Shown here one piece after another: positions 25,701 to 34,723 of a stretch of 64,000 nucleotides of DNA. Source of the stretch: an uncultured Phycisphaerales bacterium. Lineage in GTDB: Bacteria; Planctomycetota; Phycisphaerae; Tepidisphaerales; Tepidisphaeraceae. Each line of letters starts with the position of its first letter. Position 1 is the first letter of the stretch. The notes below the pieces were generated by a model. That model ran no database searches, was not told the origin of the DNA, and saw nothing but the letters and a program-made list of their open reading frames with translations. The stretch is from the NCBI GenBank assembly GCA_903871935.1, contig CAIQIQ010000019.1, forward strand, positions 1 through 64,000, given 5' to 3'. Position numbers and translations under genes: made by a program.

Positions 25701-28445
25701 CACCGGGGTGGTCACCAGATTGGTGGTAAAGCTGCTGTCGGTGGATCGATCCAGGTAGAAGCCATCCTCATTGCTGGAGTTGTCCGTCCAGGAGAGGCTG
25801 ATCTGCGTTTGGGAAATCACCGTGGCACTGAGCCCCGAGGGGGCTGCCGGGCCAGGGGCAAGGGTGATGGCGCTGGCCGGATTGCTGTTGGCCGAGGCGT
25901 TGGGCCCATTGGTAGCGCGGACACGGAAGTAGTAGAGCGTGGTGGGATTCAGCCCGGTGATCGAAGCGACCGTGGCGTTCTGGCCGGCCGTGGTGGTTAC
26001 CAGGTTTTGCGTGAAGGCAGGATCCGTCGCCCGGTCAATGGCAAAACCGGTCTCATTACTGGAATTATCCGCCCAACTCAGGTTGATCTGTGAAGAGTTG
26101 ACGGCAGTGGCAGCAAGGTTGCTGGGGCCGACGCCACCCTCGATAAGACCGCCGCCGAAGGCGGCAACCCAGACATCCTGGGAGTTGTAGGGGTTGATGA
26201 ATGCCCGCTCGTTCCAGGCAAAGGGGAAGGAAGTCACATTGGTAATATTGGCAGCTGAGAAGCCCGGTACCGTAACATCGGGGGCATACGCGAGACCGGC
26301 GTTGCCGCTGACCACGTACATTTCTTTGGTGCCCGCATTGATCGTGACTGAGCTGACGTCCGGATAGGGAACACCAAACACGCCCGCAAGGTTCATCCTT
26401 GTCCAGGTCACGCCGCGATCTGTGGTGCGGTAGAGATCGCCCATGCCATTGCCGTTGCCTCCCCAGGCGTTAAAGACTCCGGCGTACCAGGTGTTCTGGG
26501 TCGGATCGGTGGGGTCGATTGCTATCTGCATCGTGTACCAGTGCATGGTGGGCCCGGTGCGGTCCGTCCAGGTGGCACCACCATCGGTGCTGACGAACAC
26601 ACCGCTGCTGTCGGTGAAAACGTTGCCCGCCATCCGGCCCGAATAGGTGGCGACCAGGGTTCCATCGTTCAGAACTTGAAGGATGTAGGCATGGCCTTGC
26701 GTCCGCGGAGGATTGGCCAGCTTGGTCCAGGTGGATGCCGCGCCCAGATTCAGGTTGCTGGTTACCCAGATGCCGCCGTTGCTGCCCACGCCGTCCACTG
26801 CGCATGCGTACATCCGATTGGCATTGTTCGGATCGAGCTGAATCCAAATGACCGGCACGCCGAAACTGTGAATGGGGGTAGGCGACCAGGTTGCCCCCTG
26901 GTCGGCCGACACCACCACCGCGCCGGTTTGCCAGCTTGGATTGCAGGTGGCATCGGTCAGGTGGGTCGATTGGTACATGTCGTGCACATTGCTGGTCGCG
27001 CCGTACAGCATGCCCCCGGAATAGATGGTCTTGTACAGTGTGTTGGTTACAGCGCCGTTCCACGTCGGGAACGACCAGGATACTCCGCCATTGGTGCTGA
27101 TAGCGCCATTGATGTCCGTGTAGCCGGCCATGATGTCCGTCGGACTTGTCCAGGTGAGGTAGTGAGCACTGGTCATGGTCAATCCAACACCCGTGTACAT
27201 CTCATGCTGCGGGCTAAGCTGGCCCATCGGATTGCTGTTAGCCTGGTTCTCGTACACCTGGTGCCAGGTGGTACCGCCGTCGCTGGTCAGATGGACCCAA
27301 GCTTCGGATATGATCGCCTTGTTGACGTCTGTCGGACAGACTGAGAAACCGTAGGCTGGTCCGCCCCAGCTCCAGTCAAAATCTCCGCCCTGTCCTTCGG
27401 ATGCCGTGGCGATGTTCGCATTGGGAATGTTCGTGGGAACATCCGATGGCCTGGTGAAGAATGTGTCATTCCATGTAACACCCCCATCCGTGCTTTTGAG
27501 TACATCCGGGCGCCCATTGGGGTCGCCGCCGCCCAGGTATGCGACAGTGATGTTGCCTTGGGCCATGGCGACAAAGTATGGAGTCTCTCCGGAACGCACG
27601 CCCGCGCTCCCATTGACCCAGCTTCCGCCAACGTCCAGACGATAAAGTCCGTTGTAGGTCAGGTCCCTGGGGCTGTAGCCATCCCAGAAGCTGTCGCTGG
27701 TCGTCAGAGCCAGCAGGCGTACCGTGCTGCCCTGTTTGGCGCCCGTGAACGACATGATGTTGGCGGTGGCTGGCTGCTGCGCTGACAGAGTGAAAGTGCT
27801 GCCGCCATTGCTGGAGGTCAGGAAGCCTTTGTTGCTGCCCACATAGACGTTGCTGCCGTCAAAGAACGCCCCGCCGACAGCCAGATTGCTCGAGGAGTAG
27901 GCCGTGGTGAAACTCGTGCCGCCATTGCTGGAGAAGTACAGATTGGTCCCATCGCATCCCAGAATATTGGTCGTCGTTGACGGATCAGCGCCAATCCAGA
28001 TGGCCGTGCCATACGTCCACCCGCTCAAGGCTGTCCAGGTTGCTCCGTCGTCGGTGCTCTTTACCGGCCCGGCATTGGTGGGGCCGATATACAGAACATT
28101 GGGGTCGCTGGTGAATACCACTTGCGAGTTGGCTCCGCCATTGACTCCGCCAATGCTGTTGTGGAAGTTCACCATCTGCCAGCTCTGGCCAAAGTTCCTG
28201 GAGTGGTAGATGCCGCTCATGTCACTACAGGTCCAGAGATCCTGACCGTTGGGAGAGATCTCCGCCCAGAGCGTCGCCCCGCCTCCGCCAGGACCCGTGG
28301 GCGTCCAGAGCGTCGGCATCGCCAGTAGAATCCGAGACTCCATTGCCTCGATCCGTGGTTGGGCGGTGGCGAGCCTCAGAGCAGTGGATCGAGTGCGGGA
28401 CAAACGTGGGGTCGAATGACCGATAACGTTGCTAAACAACGGCAT
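22791..28445 (-). CDS. Giant surface protein: BNR propeller, six FN3, three cadherin-like domains
   Basis: 1,884 residues from ATG 28445, fixed by GGAGG-TTCAC. The N-terminus carries RIEAMESRILLA (about 32-43), the planctomycete export-associated motif. Residues ~45-770 form a sialidase/VPS10/GH74-type propeller with many S-x-D-G-G-x-T-W Asp-box repeats (KSTDDGATW, KSTDGGVTW, VSTDGGATW). Six FN3 domains follow (~773-1335), each with INLSWTDNSSNE and TTYYFQVRAYN. Three cadherin-like repeats (~1335-1630) begin PTDI-x-L-x-NASVPE-x-QP. The last ~250 residues form a glycine/serine-rich beta domain (SIGSISVKG, IGSIKTGHTTG) typical of planctomycete surface proteins. Probably secreted or cell-surface; enzymatic xyloglucanase-like activity is possible but unproven. 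Confidence 0.9.
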   Translation of the reverse strand: MPLFSNVIGHSTPRLSRTRSTALRLATAQPRIEAMESRILLAMPTLWTPTGPGGGGATLWAEISPNGQDLWTCSDMSGIYHSRNFGQSWQMVNFHNSIGGVNGGANSQVVFTSDPNVLYIGPTNAGPVKSTDDGATWTALSGWTYGTAIWIGADPSTTTNILGCDGTNLYFSSNGGTSFTTAYSSSNLAVGGAFFDGSNVYVGSNKGFLTSSNGGSTFTLSAQQPATANIMSFTGAKQGSTVRLLALTTSDSFWDGYSPRDLTYNGLYRLDVGGSWVNGSAGVRSGETPYFVAMAQGNITVAYLGGGDPNGRPDVLKSTDGGVTWNDTFFTRPSDVPTNIPNANIATASEGQGGDFDWSWGGPAYGFSVCPTDVNKAIISEAWVHLTSDGGTTWHQVYENQANSNPMGQLSPQHEMYTGVGLTMTSAHYLTWTSPTDIMAGYTDINGAISTNGGVSWSFPTWNGAVTNTLYKTIYSGGMLYGATSNVHDMYQSTHLTDATCNPSWQTGAVVVSADQGATWSPTPIHSFGVPVIWIQLDPNNANRMYACAVDGVGSNGGIWVTSNLNLGAASTWTKLANPPRTQGHAYILQVLNDGTLVATYSGRMAGNVFTDSSGVFVSTDGGATWTDRTGPTMHWYTMQIAIDPTDPTQNTWYAGVFNAWGGNGNGMGDLYRTTDRGVTWTRMNLAGVFGVPYPDVSSVTINAGTKEMYVVSGNAGLAYAPDVTVPGFSAANITNVTSFPFAWNERAFINPYNSQDVWVAAFGGGLIEGGVGPSNLAATAVNSSQINLSWADNSSNETGFAIDRATDPAFTQNLVTTTAGQNATVASITGLNPTTLYYFRVRATNGPNASANSNPASAITLAPGPAAPSGLSATVISQTQISLSWTDNSSNEDGFYLDRSTDSSFTTNLVTTPVAANVMTFNATGLSSGTTYYFQVRAYNAISPSPNSNTASATTLVGLPVAPSALTATAMSQAQINLSWTDNSNNELGFYVDRSTDSGFAAIVVTTPVGANVTTLSVTGLSSSTTYYFQVRAYNDGGLSGNSAPASATTLDYPPSVPSGLSATVISFSQINLSWTDNSSNEMGFYLDRATNSGFSSNLVTSTIPANTTTFDAMGLLPNTTYYFQVRAYGSGGPSANSNTASATTLQVAPLAPSGLVPTVISQTQIDLSWTDNSSNEDGFYIDRASDSGFSSNVLTSTVGANVRILSAMGLSPSNTYYFRVRAYNSVGPSANSAPASATTLPNAPSGLNATVTSQTQINLSWTDNSSDEIGFYIDRASDSAFSTNLITSAVGANVTTFNATGLTSASTYYFRLRAYNLSAPSANSASASATTLHYAPTDIALDNASVPENQPWGTLVGNLSSTDPDAGDSFTYSLVSGSGSEDNASFSIAGTQLVTAEMFNYEAKNSYSIRIRSTDAGGMAFEKAFVIAVSDVNDPPTDITLDNASVPENQPAGTVVGTLSSTDEDAGDSFSYSLVDGEGSTDNSSFTISGDQLQTTESFDYEVKTSYSIRVQTTDAGGLSYEKIFTIAVTNVNEPPTDIELSNASVPEDQPIGTLVGVLSGVSSNAGDTFSYALVSGTNSEDNSSFQINDDQLGTAMTFNYLPERTYAVRIRATASTGLWVEKEFTIDVSSLPEFGLTGGKKAVSLSTVDDDGDMVTFKLSGGGLGALWGNQLSLIGTTSKSVLTISVKRSRSGDGQYLVGGISSDGLIKAINAKGVVLGGEVLLNNLDRTAAKTAVSLKFLQVVDGGIESQDLPIKSLSLLDWQDSDGVSDPLRAPSIGSISVKGRKASSMVTGLPGDLDADVSVSGGIKSIRVAGTLAGDVTVGTTIGSIKTGHTTGTITQGGAKNLSTSSVVLLQDGGILGGVLPSLAGTFADPSDMST
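24440..26130 (-). repeat. Six tandem ~282-bp repeats coding FN3 domains
   Basis: In-gene duplication visible at DNA level: GTTGTCCGTCCA-GGA and GTAGTAGGTGGTG-type segments recur about every 280 bp. These are candidate sites for recombination-driven domain number change. Confidence 0.8.
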
Positions 28446-28739
28446 GTGAACCTCCGTCGCAATGATGGCAATCTCAACAGTGTAATGCTGATCACCATAC
28501 CTGAGTACTGTGAATCCAACAGGATAACAGGGGATACGGTTCGAGACGGCGAGGAGGATTCCGTATTGGCTAATCGTTCGCAAGATCGGTCAACGCTCTG
28601 ACGCAAAACGCATGCAGCACGTACCGCCGGCCGAAACAGGTGCCCGCAAGCGCTGTGCGAACAGCAGAAGGTCCAATCCCTTGCCTACCCGGCCGGGGAC
28701 TGTAACCTTCTGCCGATACCCAACAACAAGAGAGGTTTG

Positions 28740-30758
28740 ATGTCGTCAGTTTCATCGCCGTCCATTCCGTCGCCACAACCGTTGATTGCCACGGGTGCCT
28801 GGGCTGCCGACCTGGGTGCCCATCCGTGCCTGCTTGGGCCGCGCCGGTTTCTTCGTCAACGTGCCGAGGAACACCCCGACTTCTATGCGCGGATGAAAGG
28901 TCTGGATGCCAAGCAGTGGCGCGACGGAGTCAAGCACCCATGGATCGGCACGAACGACCTGCTGGCCGCCGGAATCGTCCATGCGGTTGAAGGTCTGCCG
29001 GCCGACCGTATGCGCCCTTACATCGACAAGGCGCTGGCGATCGCCGGCCGCGGTCCGACGAATAACCATCAAGACTCGTGGATTGACATGGAGCAGGCTG
29101 TCCTGGCCTTTGATCTGTTCCACGACCAACTCCAGCCCCAGGAAGTTCAGCGCATCGTCGATTATCTCGAGCAACAGCTGGCCTCTTTCACCGACGACGA
29201 GACGCCGTTCCATAATTCCGCCGCCAGCAAGTTTCACGCGTATCTCCGCGTCGCGTACGGCATCTGGGGGCACACACCGGTGGCGCGGGTGTTCCGCGAC
29301 TATGCCATCACGCGCCTGTACGAGCGCGGGCTGGTGCCGGTCTTCCGCGAGTTCGGCGCCGGCGGTGGCTGGACCGAATGCGGCTGGTACTGCCGGCACA
29401 GCCTCTGGCATCTGGTGCAGGGATTGGAGCTTGCCCGCCGCTTTGAGGGGTACGATGGCTACGCGCTGTGCCCGAAGTTCTTCTACCAGCGTCTGGCCTA
29501 CGAGCTGCACCAACCGTATCCCGGCCTCTGGGAACGTGGTGCCGAGCGATACAGCAGTGAAGGCGACGGCCAGCAGATCTACAGCGAGTTCAAAGAATTC
29601 CCGCGCTTGATGCGTACCGTCATCGCCCAGTACTTTCGCGGCAGTGAACTGGCGCAGCTCACTGCCAGCCGTCGGCGTGCCGGCACCAGCGATCACGTGC
29701 GCCTGTTCGATTTCCTGTACGAGGAAGCGCCCGACAAGGCACTGGCCCCCGCGGCCGCCCGTTTGCCTCTTTCCCACCTGGCGCAGAACATCGGCAAGGC
29801 CTATGCCCGCTCTGACTGGACGCCTGATGCCACGTGGCTGCGCTTTGAGTGCGGACCGTGGTTCAACCAGCACCAGCACTTCGAAGCCGGCAACTTCGAG
29901 ATTTTCCACAAAGACATCCTCGCCAACGAAAGCGGCGAATACTGCGGCTGGGCCGATCCCTACGCCGTCAACTGGCTCGTTCGCACCATCGCCCACAACT
30001 GCCTCCTGATCAATAAACCCGATGAGAAGTGGCAGATGACCCGCGGCGGCGGCCAAACGGAACCGGCCAATGATGGCGGCCAAGGCAATCGCTCGCTTGC
30101 CCCGTTCGACCTGCGGTCGTGGAAGCAGCACCCGGCCGAGTACGTCCGCGGCCACATCGCCGCATACTGCAACGATGATCGCGTCACCTATATCGCCGGC
30201 GACGCCACTGCCGCCTACGACCCGTCCAAGGCCCGCCGCGTTCTGCGACAAATCGTGTTCATTCGCCCCGGCCTGTTCGTCATGCTCGACAGCGTCATCA
30301 GCACGCAGGCGGAATATCAGAAGACCTGGCTCCTGCACTGCCAGAACGAACCGACGATCAGCGGCGCAGGGTTCTCGCTGCAGAATGGCGGCGGATCGCT
30401 GCACGTACAAACATTGCTGCCCGAGTCCGCTCGGATGGAGAAGATGCACGGCCCAACCTATGGCGGCCAGACTTACAAGCCGGCTCACAGCTACCATCCG
30501 CCGGAACTACTGCCGCAGTGGCGCGTGGAAGTTCGCCCGGGCCAGGCGACGTGCGAGGACCTGTTCCTGCACGTTCTCTCAACGGCAGGGCCGGCCAATG
30601 CATCTCTGGCCCGTGAGGGCGATAGTGTTGGTGCGGCCGGGTCGTCGCCGATCACCTGGCAGGTGCTCCTGCGGCCGGAGGGCGGCGGCGTGGTTCGCCT
30701 CGGCGGCAAGGAGATCGTATTGGAGGCGAAAATCATCCCCGGTCCATACGAATCGTAG
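28740..30758 (+). CDS. Heparinase II/III-like polysaccharide lyase
   Basis: A 672-residue protein. ATG 28740 follows AGAGAGGTTTG. The N-terminal ~350 residues form an (alpha/alpha) toroid (HNSAASKFHAYLRVAYGIWG, AGGGWTECGWYCRHSLWHL), and the C-terminal beta-sandwich contains W-F-N-Q-H-Q-H-F-E-A-G-N-F-E-I-F and AHNCLLINKPDEKW, with the H-x-H-x-x-x-G pattern of the heparinase II/III C-domain. Such enzymes cleave uronic-acid polysaccharides by beta-elimination. There is no obvious signal peptide, so export is uncertain. It is followed by a GNAT gene after 43 bp and by a beta-helix protein, and faces the minus-strand PQQ/GH42-like operon. Confidence 0.75.
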   Translation: MSSVSSPSIPSPQPLIATGAWAADLGAHPCLLGPRRFLRQRAEEHPDFYARMKGLDAKQWRDGVKHPWIGTNDLLAAGIVHAVEGLPADRMRPYIDKALAIAGRGPTNNHQDSWIDMEQAVLAFDLFHDQLQPQEVQRIVDYLEQQLASFTDDETPFHNSAASKFHAYLRVAYGIWGHTPVARVFRDYAITRLYERGLVPVFREFGAGGGWTECGWYCRHSLWHLVQGLELARRFEGYDGYALCPKFFYQRLAYELHQPYPGLWERGAERYSSEGDGQQIYSEFKEFPRLMRTVIAQYFRGSELAQLTASRRRAGTSDHVRLFDFLYEEAPDKALAPAAARLPLSHLAQNIGKAYARSDWTPDATWLRFECGPWFNQHQHFEAGNFEIFHKDILANESGEYCGWADPYAVNWLVRTIAHNCLLINKPDEKWQMTRGGGQTEPANDGGQGNRSLAPFDLRSWKQHPAEYVRGHIAAYCNDDRVTYIAGDATAAYDPSKARRVLRQIVFIRPGLFVMLDSVISTQAEYQKTWLLHCQNEPTISGAGFSLQNGGGSLHVQTLLPESARMEKMHGPTYGGQTYKPAHSYHPPELLPQWRVEVRPGQATCEDLFLHVLSTAGPANASLAREGDSVGAAGSSPITWQVLLRPEGGGVVRLGGKEIVLEAKIIPGPYES

Positions 30759-30801
30759 CCCCGTCGGCGGCGCAATAGGCTATGTCGTCAATGGAGTAAC
30801 C

Positions 30802-31317
30802 ATGGACGAAACGATCGAGCAACTCACACACGATCGGGTTGAGTGGTTGGCCGGGCAGTTCGCTTCACTGGCCTGGCCGAAGCCCGAAGGTTATTTTCGC
30901 GGCTGTTTCGCCGCGCAGGAACGAGGTGAGAATATCGTGCTCGTCGCTCGAAGCGGCGAGCATCTCCATGGTTATCTCAAGATCATCTGGGAACCGGATT
31001 ATCCTCCGTTCCGGGAGCAAAGGATTCCGGAGATTCAAGACTTGAATGTCGTTCCATCGTCGAGGCGGCGCGGTGTTGCGACGCGGCTGATGGATAGAGC
31101 AGAAGCGACAGTCGCCACTCGCAGCGAGATCATCGGTATTGGTGTCGGGCTTCATCCCGGCTACGCGGCGGCGCAACGGATGTACGCCATACGCGGATAT
31201 GTTCCAGACGCGCAACCATTGACGTACAACAATCAGTTCGTGATCGAAGACCAGCAGGTAAGACTTGATAACGATCTTGTCCTGCACCTCACGAAGGTTC
31301 TTAAGGAGTTGTCGTAG
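30802..31317 (+). CDS. GNAT-family N-acetyltransferase
   Basis: A 171-residue protein; ATG 30802 follows ATGGAGTAACC. It shows the acetyl-CoA-binding motif A V-P-S-S-R-R-R-G-V-A-T-R-LMDRAE (pattern Q/R-x-x-G-x-G/A) preceded by strand EIQDLNVV, then IGIGVGLHPGYAAAQRMYAIRGYVPD, typical of GNAT motif B. Substrate unknown. It lies between two polysaccharide-related genes on the same strand but need not act with them. Confidence 0.85.
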   Translation: MDETIEQLTHDRVEWLAGQFASLAWPKPEGYFRGCFAAQERGENIVLVARSGEHLHGYLKIIWEPDYPPFREQRIPEIQDLNVVPSSRRRGVATRLMDRAEATVATRSEIIGIGVGLHPGYAAAQRMYAIRGYVPDAQPLTYNNQFVIEDQQVRLDNDLVLHLTKVLKELS

Positions 31318-31425
31318 ACTACGAAGTATTACCCGATGCCCACGGATCCTGATTTGTACGCGAAATACCTGCTGGTTATTTTGCTATGGGGCAATAGACT
31401 TAGGCCAATTGTAAAGGAGCCAGCA

Positions 31426-33408
31426 ATGCGCGGTGTTGCAGTATTGATCGGGATTGTTGCATGTGTGGTTGGATCTTATGGCAAGGCGGAAACCTACGGC
31501 AACTACACTACGATGGGCGTCATCGTTGATCCCCCGGCGGGAACAAAGGTCGACGACATTGGCCGGGTGGGGATGTTCCTGATTGAAGGCGGCGAGCGCC
31601 GGCCGCTGCATGACCTGGCGCGCGTAGGGCGGGAGAGCTTTTTTGCCGGCAGCCTGTTCTGGCTAAAGCCGGCCAGCAAGTACCAGGTTGAGGTGGAGTT
31701 CTACGATCGCGGTGGAAAGCTCATCTCCAAGGTGCCCGAGTCCGGACAGACGCGCGCTGAGCCGGCCGTGCCGGAGACGAAGGATGCAGTGTATGTCGCG
31801 GCAGCGGGCGACGATCAGAATCCAGGTACGCTGGACAAACCGCTCAAGACGATCAAGGCTGGGCTGAGCAAGCTAACCGGCGGAGTGACGCTCTTCGTGC
31901 GCGGTGGGCGATACTATGAGGGTGATCTGGATGTGCCGGCCAAGGGCTCGACCGATGCGCCCGTAGTGATCCGCGCGTATCGTGATGAGCGCGCGGTCAT
32001 TGATGGCGATGATCCAACTCTGGTCGAAGCCAAATGGGAAAAGGGCCCAAGCGAGACGTTCAACGCCCCGTACGCAGGCCGGACCTGGGATGTCTCGATG
32101 GAAGAGAAGGCGAGCGGGAAGTACTACCGCTTGTATCCGCTGCGGACGATGGCTGAACTTACGCTCCGCAAGAGCGCCAACAAGACATTCACGCAACTCG
32201 GGTTTACCGGGGCGTATTACTGTGATGGCAAGCGGATTCACGTGCTTACGCCCGGCGCGGATATCGCTGACTATCGCGTGCATGTGGCGAACCACACGAT
32301 TGGTCTGCAGGTTACGGGCAAGTCCAACCTGACCATCGAGGGGCTGGAGTTCCGGCACTTCGGCAGGAATGAGTACGGCAGCGCGATCAACCTAATGGAT
32401 AGTTCGCAGGTGCTGATCCAGAAGTGCAAAGTCTACTACACGAATTCCGGCGTGTGGATCAAGGGACAGAGCGACAATACCACGATCCAGGACTCGTTGT
32501 TTGTCGACGATGTCAACCACTGGCATTTCAGCTACTCCAAGAATGAGGAAGGGTGGAGCTATCACGACCAGATCGAGACTGGGGCTGCATATACGGATGC
32601 CAACTACACGGGGCGTGGCTTGGTCGTCCGGCGCAACCGGATCGAGGGGATATTCGATGGCAGCCATCTGGGCCCGTGGGAGAAGGTCAACGCGCGGACC
32701 AGCGAGACCGACTTTTATGAAAACACAATGGACGGTATCACGGACGACTTCATCGAAACCGATGGATTCAGCCGCAACGTGCGCATCTTCGACAATCGCA
32801 TGAATAAAAGCCTGTCAGGGATCTCGCTGGCGCAGGCGCTGGATGGGCCGACGTGGATTCTCTACAACACGCTGGAGAATTGCGGGATTTCCACCGGCAC
32901 CTCGCTGGAGAGCTACGAAGGATATCCCTTTAAGACCAACGGCGGGCCCGATCCGCGGACCGGCTCAGGGCCTGTGTTTTTCTATCACAATACCGCCTGG
33001 ACCAGCGACCCCAAGAGCCGAGCCATGCTGGTCAAATCTAACGTGCGATGGCAGCAGATGGTGATGAAGAACAACATCTGGTGCGGTAAGGCAATGGGCT
33101 TTGACAAGTGGAGCGGGGATCTGTCGCCACTGGTGTGGGACTACGATGACTTGTACCACGCAGCCGGTCCATTCATGAAGATGGACAAGACCATCCACGA
33201 GAATCTGATCGATGTGCAGAAGGCGAAGGGATGGATGACTCACGGGATCTCCGCCGACCCTCGCTTTGTCGCGCCCGAAAAGAGCGACTTCCACCTGCAG
33301 CCCGATAGCCCATGCATCGACGCGGGGACCGTGCTCCCCGGGATCAACGTTGGCCGATATCGCGGTAAAGGGCCGGATATCGGGTGTTTCGAGGCTGGCG
33401 GGAAATAG
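31426..33408 (+). CDS. Exported right-handed beta-helix protein
   Basis: A 660-residue protein, ATG 31426 after AAAGGAGCCAGCA. A signal peptide (VAVLIGIVACVVGSYGKAE) is followed by a small beta domain and then, from ~residue 135, DAVYVAAAGDDQNPGTLDKPLKTI, the classical entry to a pectate-lyase-like beta-helix. Repeating strands such as NLTIEGLEFRHFG, QVLIQKCKVYYTNSGVWI and TTIQDSLFVDD follow. The C-terminus PDSPCIDAGTVLPG...DIGCFEAG is the common end of planctomycete beta-helix proteins. A lyase or sulfatase-associated binding role is likely; catalytic residues are not recognisable. It is convergent, 2 bp from the next gene. Confidence 0.85.
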   Translation: MRGVAVLIGIVACVVGSYGKAETYGNYTTMGVIVDPPAGTKVDDIGRVGMFLIEGGERRPLHDLARVGRESFFAGSLFWLKPASKYQVEVEFYDRGGKLISKVPESGQTRAEPAVPETKDAVYVAAAGDDQNPGTLDKPLKTIKAGLSKLTGGVTLFVRGGRYYEGDLDVPAKGSTDAPVVIRAYRDERAVIDGDDPTLVEAKWEKGPSETFNAPYAGRTWDVSMEEKASGKYYRLYPLRTMAELTLRKSANKTFTQLGFTGAYYCDGKRIHVLTPGADIADYRVHVANHTIGLQVTGKSNLTIEGLEFRHFGRNEYGSAINLMDSSQVLIQKCKVYYTNSGVWIKGQSDNTTIQDSLFVDDVNHWHFSYSKNEEGWSYHDQIETGAAYTDANYTGRGLVVRRNRIEGIFDGSHLGPWEKVNARTSETDFYENTMDGITDDFIETDGFSRNVRIFDNRMNKSLSGISLAQALDGPTWILYNTLENCGISTGTSLESYEGYPFKTNGGPDPRTGSGPVFFYHNTAWTSDPKSRAMLVKSNVRWQQMVMKNNIWCGKAMGFDKWSGDLSPLVWDYDDLYHAAGPFMKMDKTIHENLIDVQKAKGWMTHGISADPRFVAPEKSDFHLQPDSPCIDAGTVLPGINVGRYRGKGPDIGCFEAGGK

Positions 33409-33410
33409 CC

Positions 33411-34682
33411 CTACGGGCGGCTTGGATTCGTCGCCGGCTTGTGCGCGGCAGACCGCACCTCGCCTTCAATCCGATTGCCTGATGCGATATGCGCATCCTC
33501 GGCACTCGCGCCGACGCTTATGGCGATAGTCTGCTTGCGTTCGGCGGCTGGCCGGGTATCGCGAATCACGTTGTCTTCCAGCACCGTGCCGCGGGTGACA
33601 CCGTCGATTTGGATCCCCAGGGCATTGTCCTCGATGACGTTGGCGCGGAAGGTGCATCGATGCCCGGCAGTGGTCTCGACTTCGTCGCGGAAGAGCACAC
33701 CGTAACGACTGTTGCGGCGGACCTGGTTGTTGATGAACACGTTGTCGGCGTCCTTGTGGCCGATGGAGATGCCCACGGGGTTGTCCTCGAGGATGTTGTT
33801 TTCAAACCGCGAGAAGCGCACGCCCCAGCAGAGGAACAGGCCTACTTGACCGTTGTGGTGCGCGCGGCAGTTCCGTACCGTCGTGCGCGGCGAGCCAGTG
33901 CCCGGATGCAGGCCCAGGCCCGTGTTGCCATAAGCCTGGCAGTCCTCGACGAGCATGTCTTCGGTGGTCTGCCAACTGATGCCGTCGCCGTTGACGTTGC
34001 GGGCAATGCATCGGCGAACGGTGCACCCGCGTACATCATGGAAGTAGATGCCGCCGCTGCGGCAACCGTCGAGGTGAATATCGCGGTTCTCCTCGAGATT
34101 GCCATCGGTCAGCAGATCCTCGATGACGACGCCGTTCACCTGCCGGACGCTGATCAGCGGGAAGCTGTTTTGCGCCCACGCTCCCTGAGCCAGGCCGTAA
34201 TCGCGCTCCGGCCGCCGGTCCAGCCGGACATCTTGGCCCTTGATCGCCACGATCGTGCGCACGCTGCATTCCCAGCCGCTCTGCTGCGCTGAGTCCTTGA
34301 GGGTGATGCCCATGCCAACGCGCAGTCCCTGGGGATTCTCGACCTTCATGACGTATTCGCTCAGGTCGAAATCCTGCAGCAGTTTCGTACGCACCTGGGC
34401 GCACTTGCGCAGTACCGTCGCTTCGCCTTGCCCGCGGATGGTCATCGGTGCCGGCACATGCAGCGAGTCGTACATGGTGTAGGTGCCGGCTCCAATCAAT
34501 AGAGTTCCGCCGCCGGCCGGGGCCCGCCGTGCGACTTCGTCGGCCGCTCGTTGCAGGGCGAAGCTATCGTTGCCGATGACGTCGCCGCTGTCCTGCCCGA
34601 CGCGCACCACCACACCATCGGCATTGGCCTCTGCCGCTGCCATGAGCATACCCGCCGCCGCCATCGCCATGATTGTGATCAT
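33411..34682 (-). CDS. Exported right-handed beta-helix (pectate-lyase-like) protein
   Basis: A 423-residue protein with an Ala/Met-rich signal peptide (MITIMAMAAAGMLMAAAEANA). DSFALQRAADEVARRAPAGGGTLLIGAGTY is the entry motif of glycosyl hydrolase 28/pectate-lyase-type helices, and repeated NNxx-type strands follow (TVRNCRAHHNGQVGLFL, RFENNILEDNPVGISIG, TFRANVIEDNALGIQ). Probably binds or cleaves acidic polysaccharide. It is the last gene of a four-gene minus-strand series (40112 to 33411), 41 bp after the GH42-like gene. Confidence 0.8.
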   Translation of the reverse strand: MITIMAMAAAGMLMAAAEANADGVVVRVGQDSGDVIGNDSFALQRAADEVARRAPAGGGTLLIGAGTYTMYDSLHVPAPMTIRGQGEATVLRKCAQVRTKLLQDFDLSEYVMKVENPQGLRVGMGITLKDSAQQSGWECSVRTIVAIKGQDVRLDRRPERDYGLAQGAWAQNSFPLISVRQVNGVVIEDLLTDGNLEENRDIHLDGCRSGGIYFHDVRGCTVRRCIARNVNGDGISWQTTEDMLVEDCQAYGNTGLGLHPGTGSPRTTVRNCRAHHNGQVGLFLCWGVRFSRFENNILEDNPVGISIGHKDADNVFINNQVRRNSRYGVLFRDEVETTAGHRCTFRANVIEDNALGIQIDGVTRGTVLEDNVIRDTRPAAERKQTIAISVGASAEDAHIASGNRIEGEVRSAAHKPATNPSRP

Positions 34683-34723
34683 GCCCGGATACTACCGCGC
34701 GCCCGGTCAATGGGAAAAGACCA

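Noticed and set aside
28752-30497. 581-residue minus-strand frame over the heparinase-like gene
   Set aside because: Antisense shadow; the plus-strand protein has conserved lyase motifs throughout.
30070-30801. Long upstream extension of the GNAT frame
   Set aside because: It overlaps the heparinase-like gene in another frame; the ribosome-binding site and domain start support ATG at 30802.
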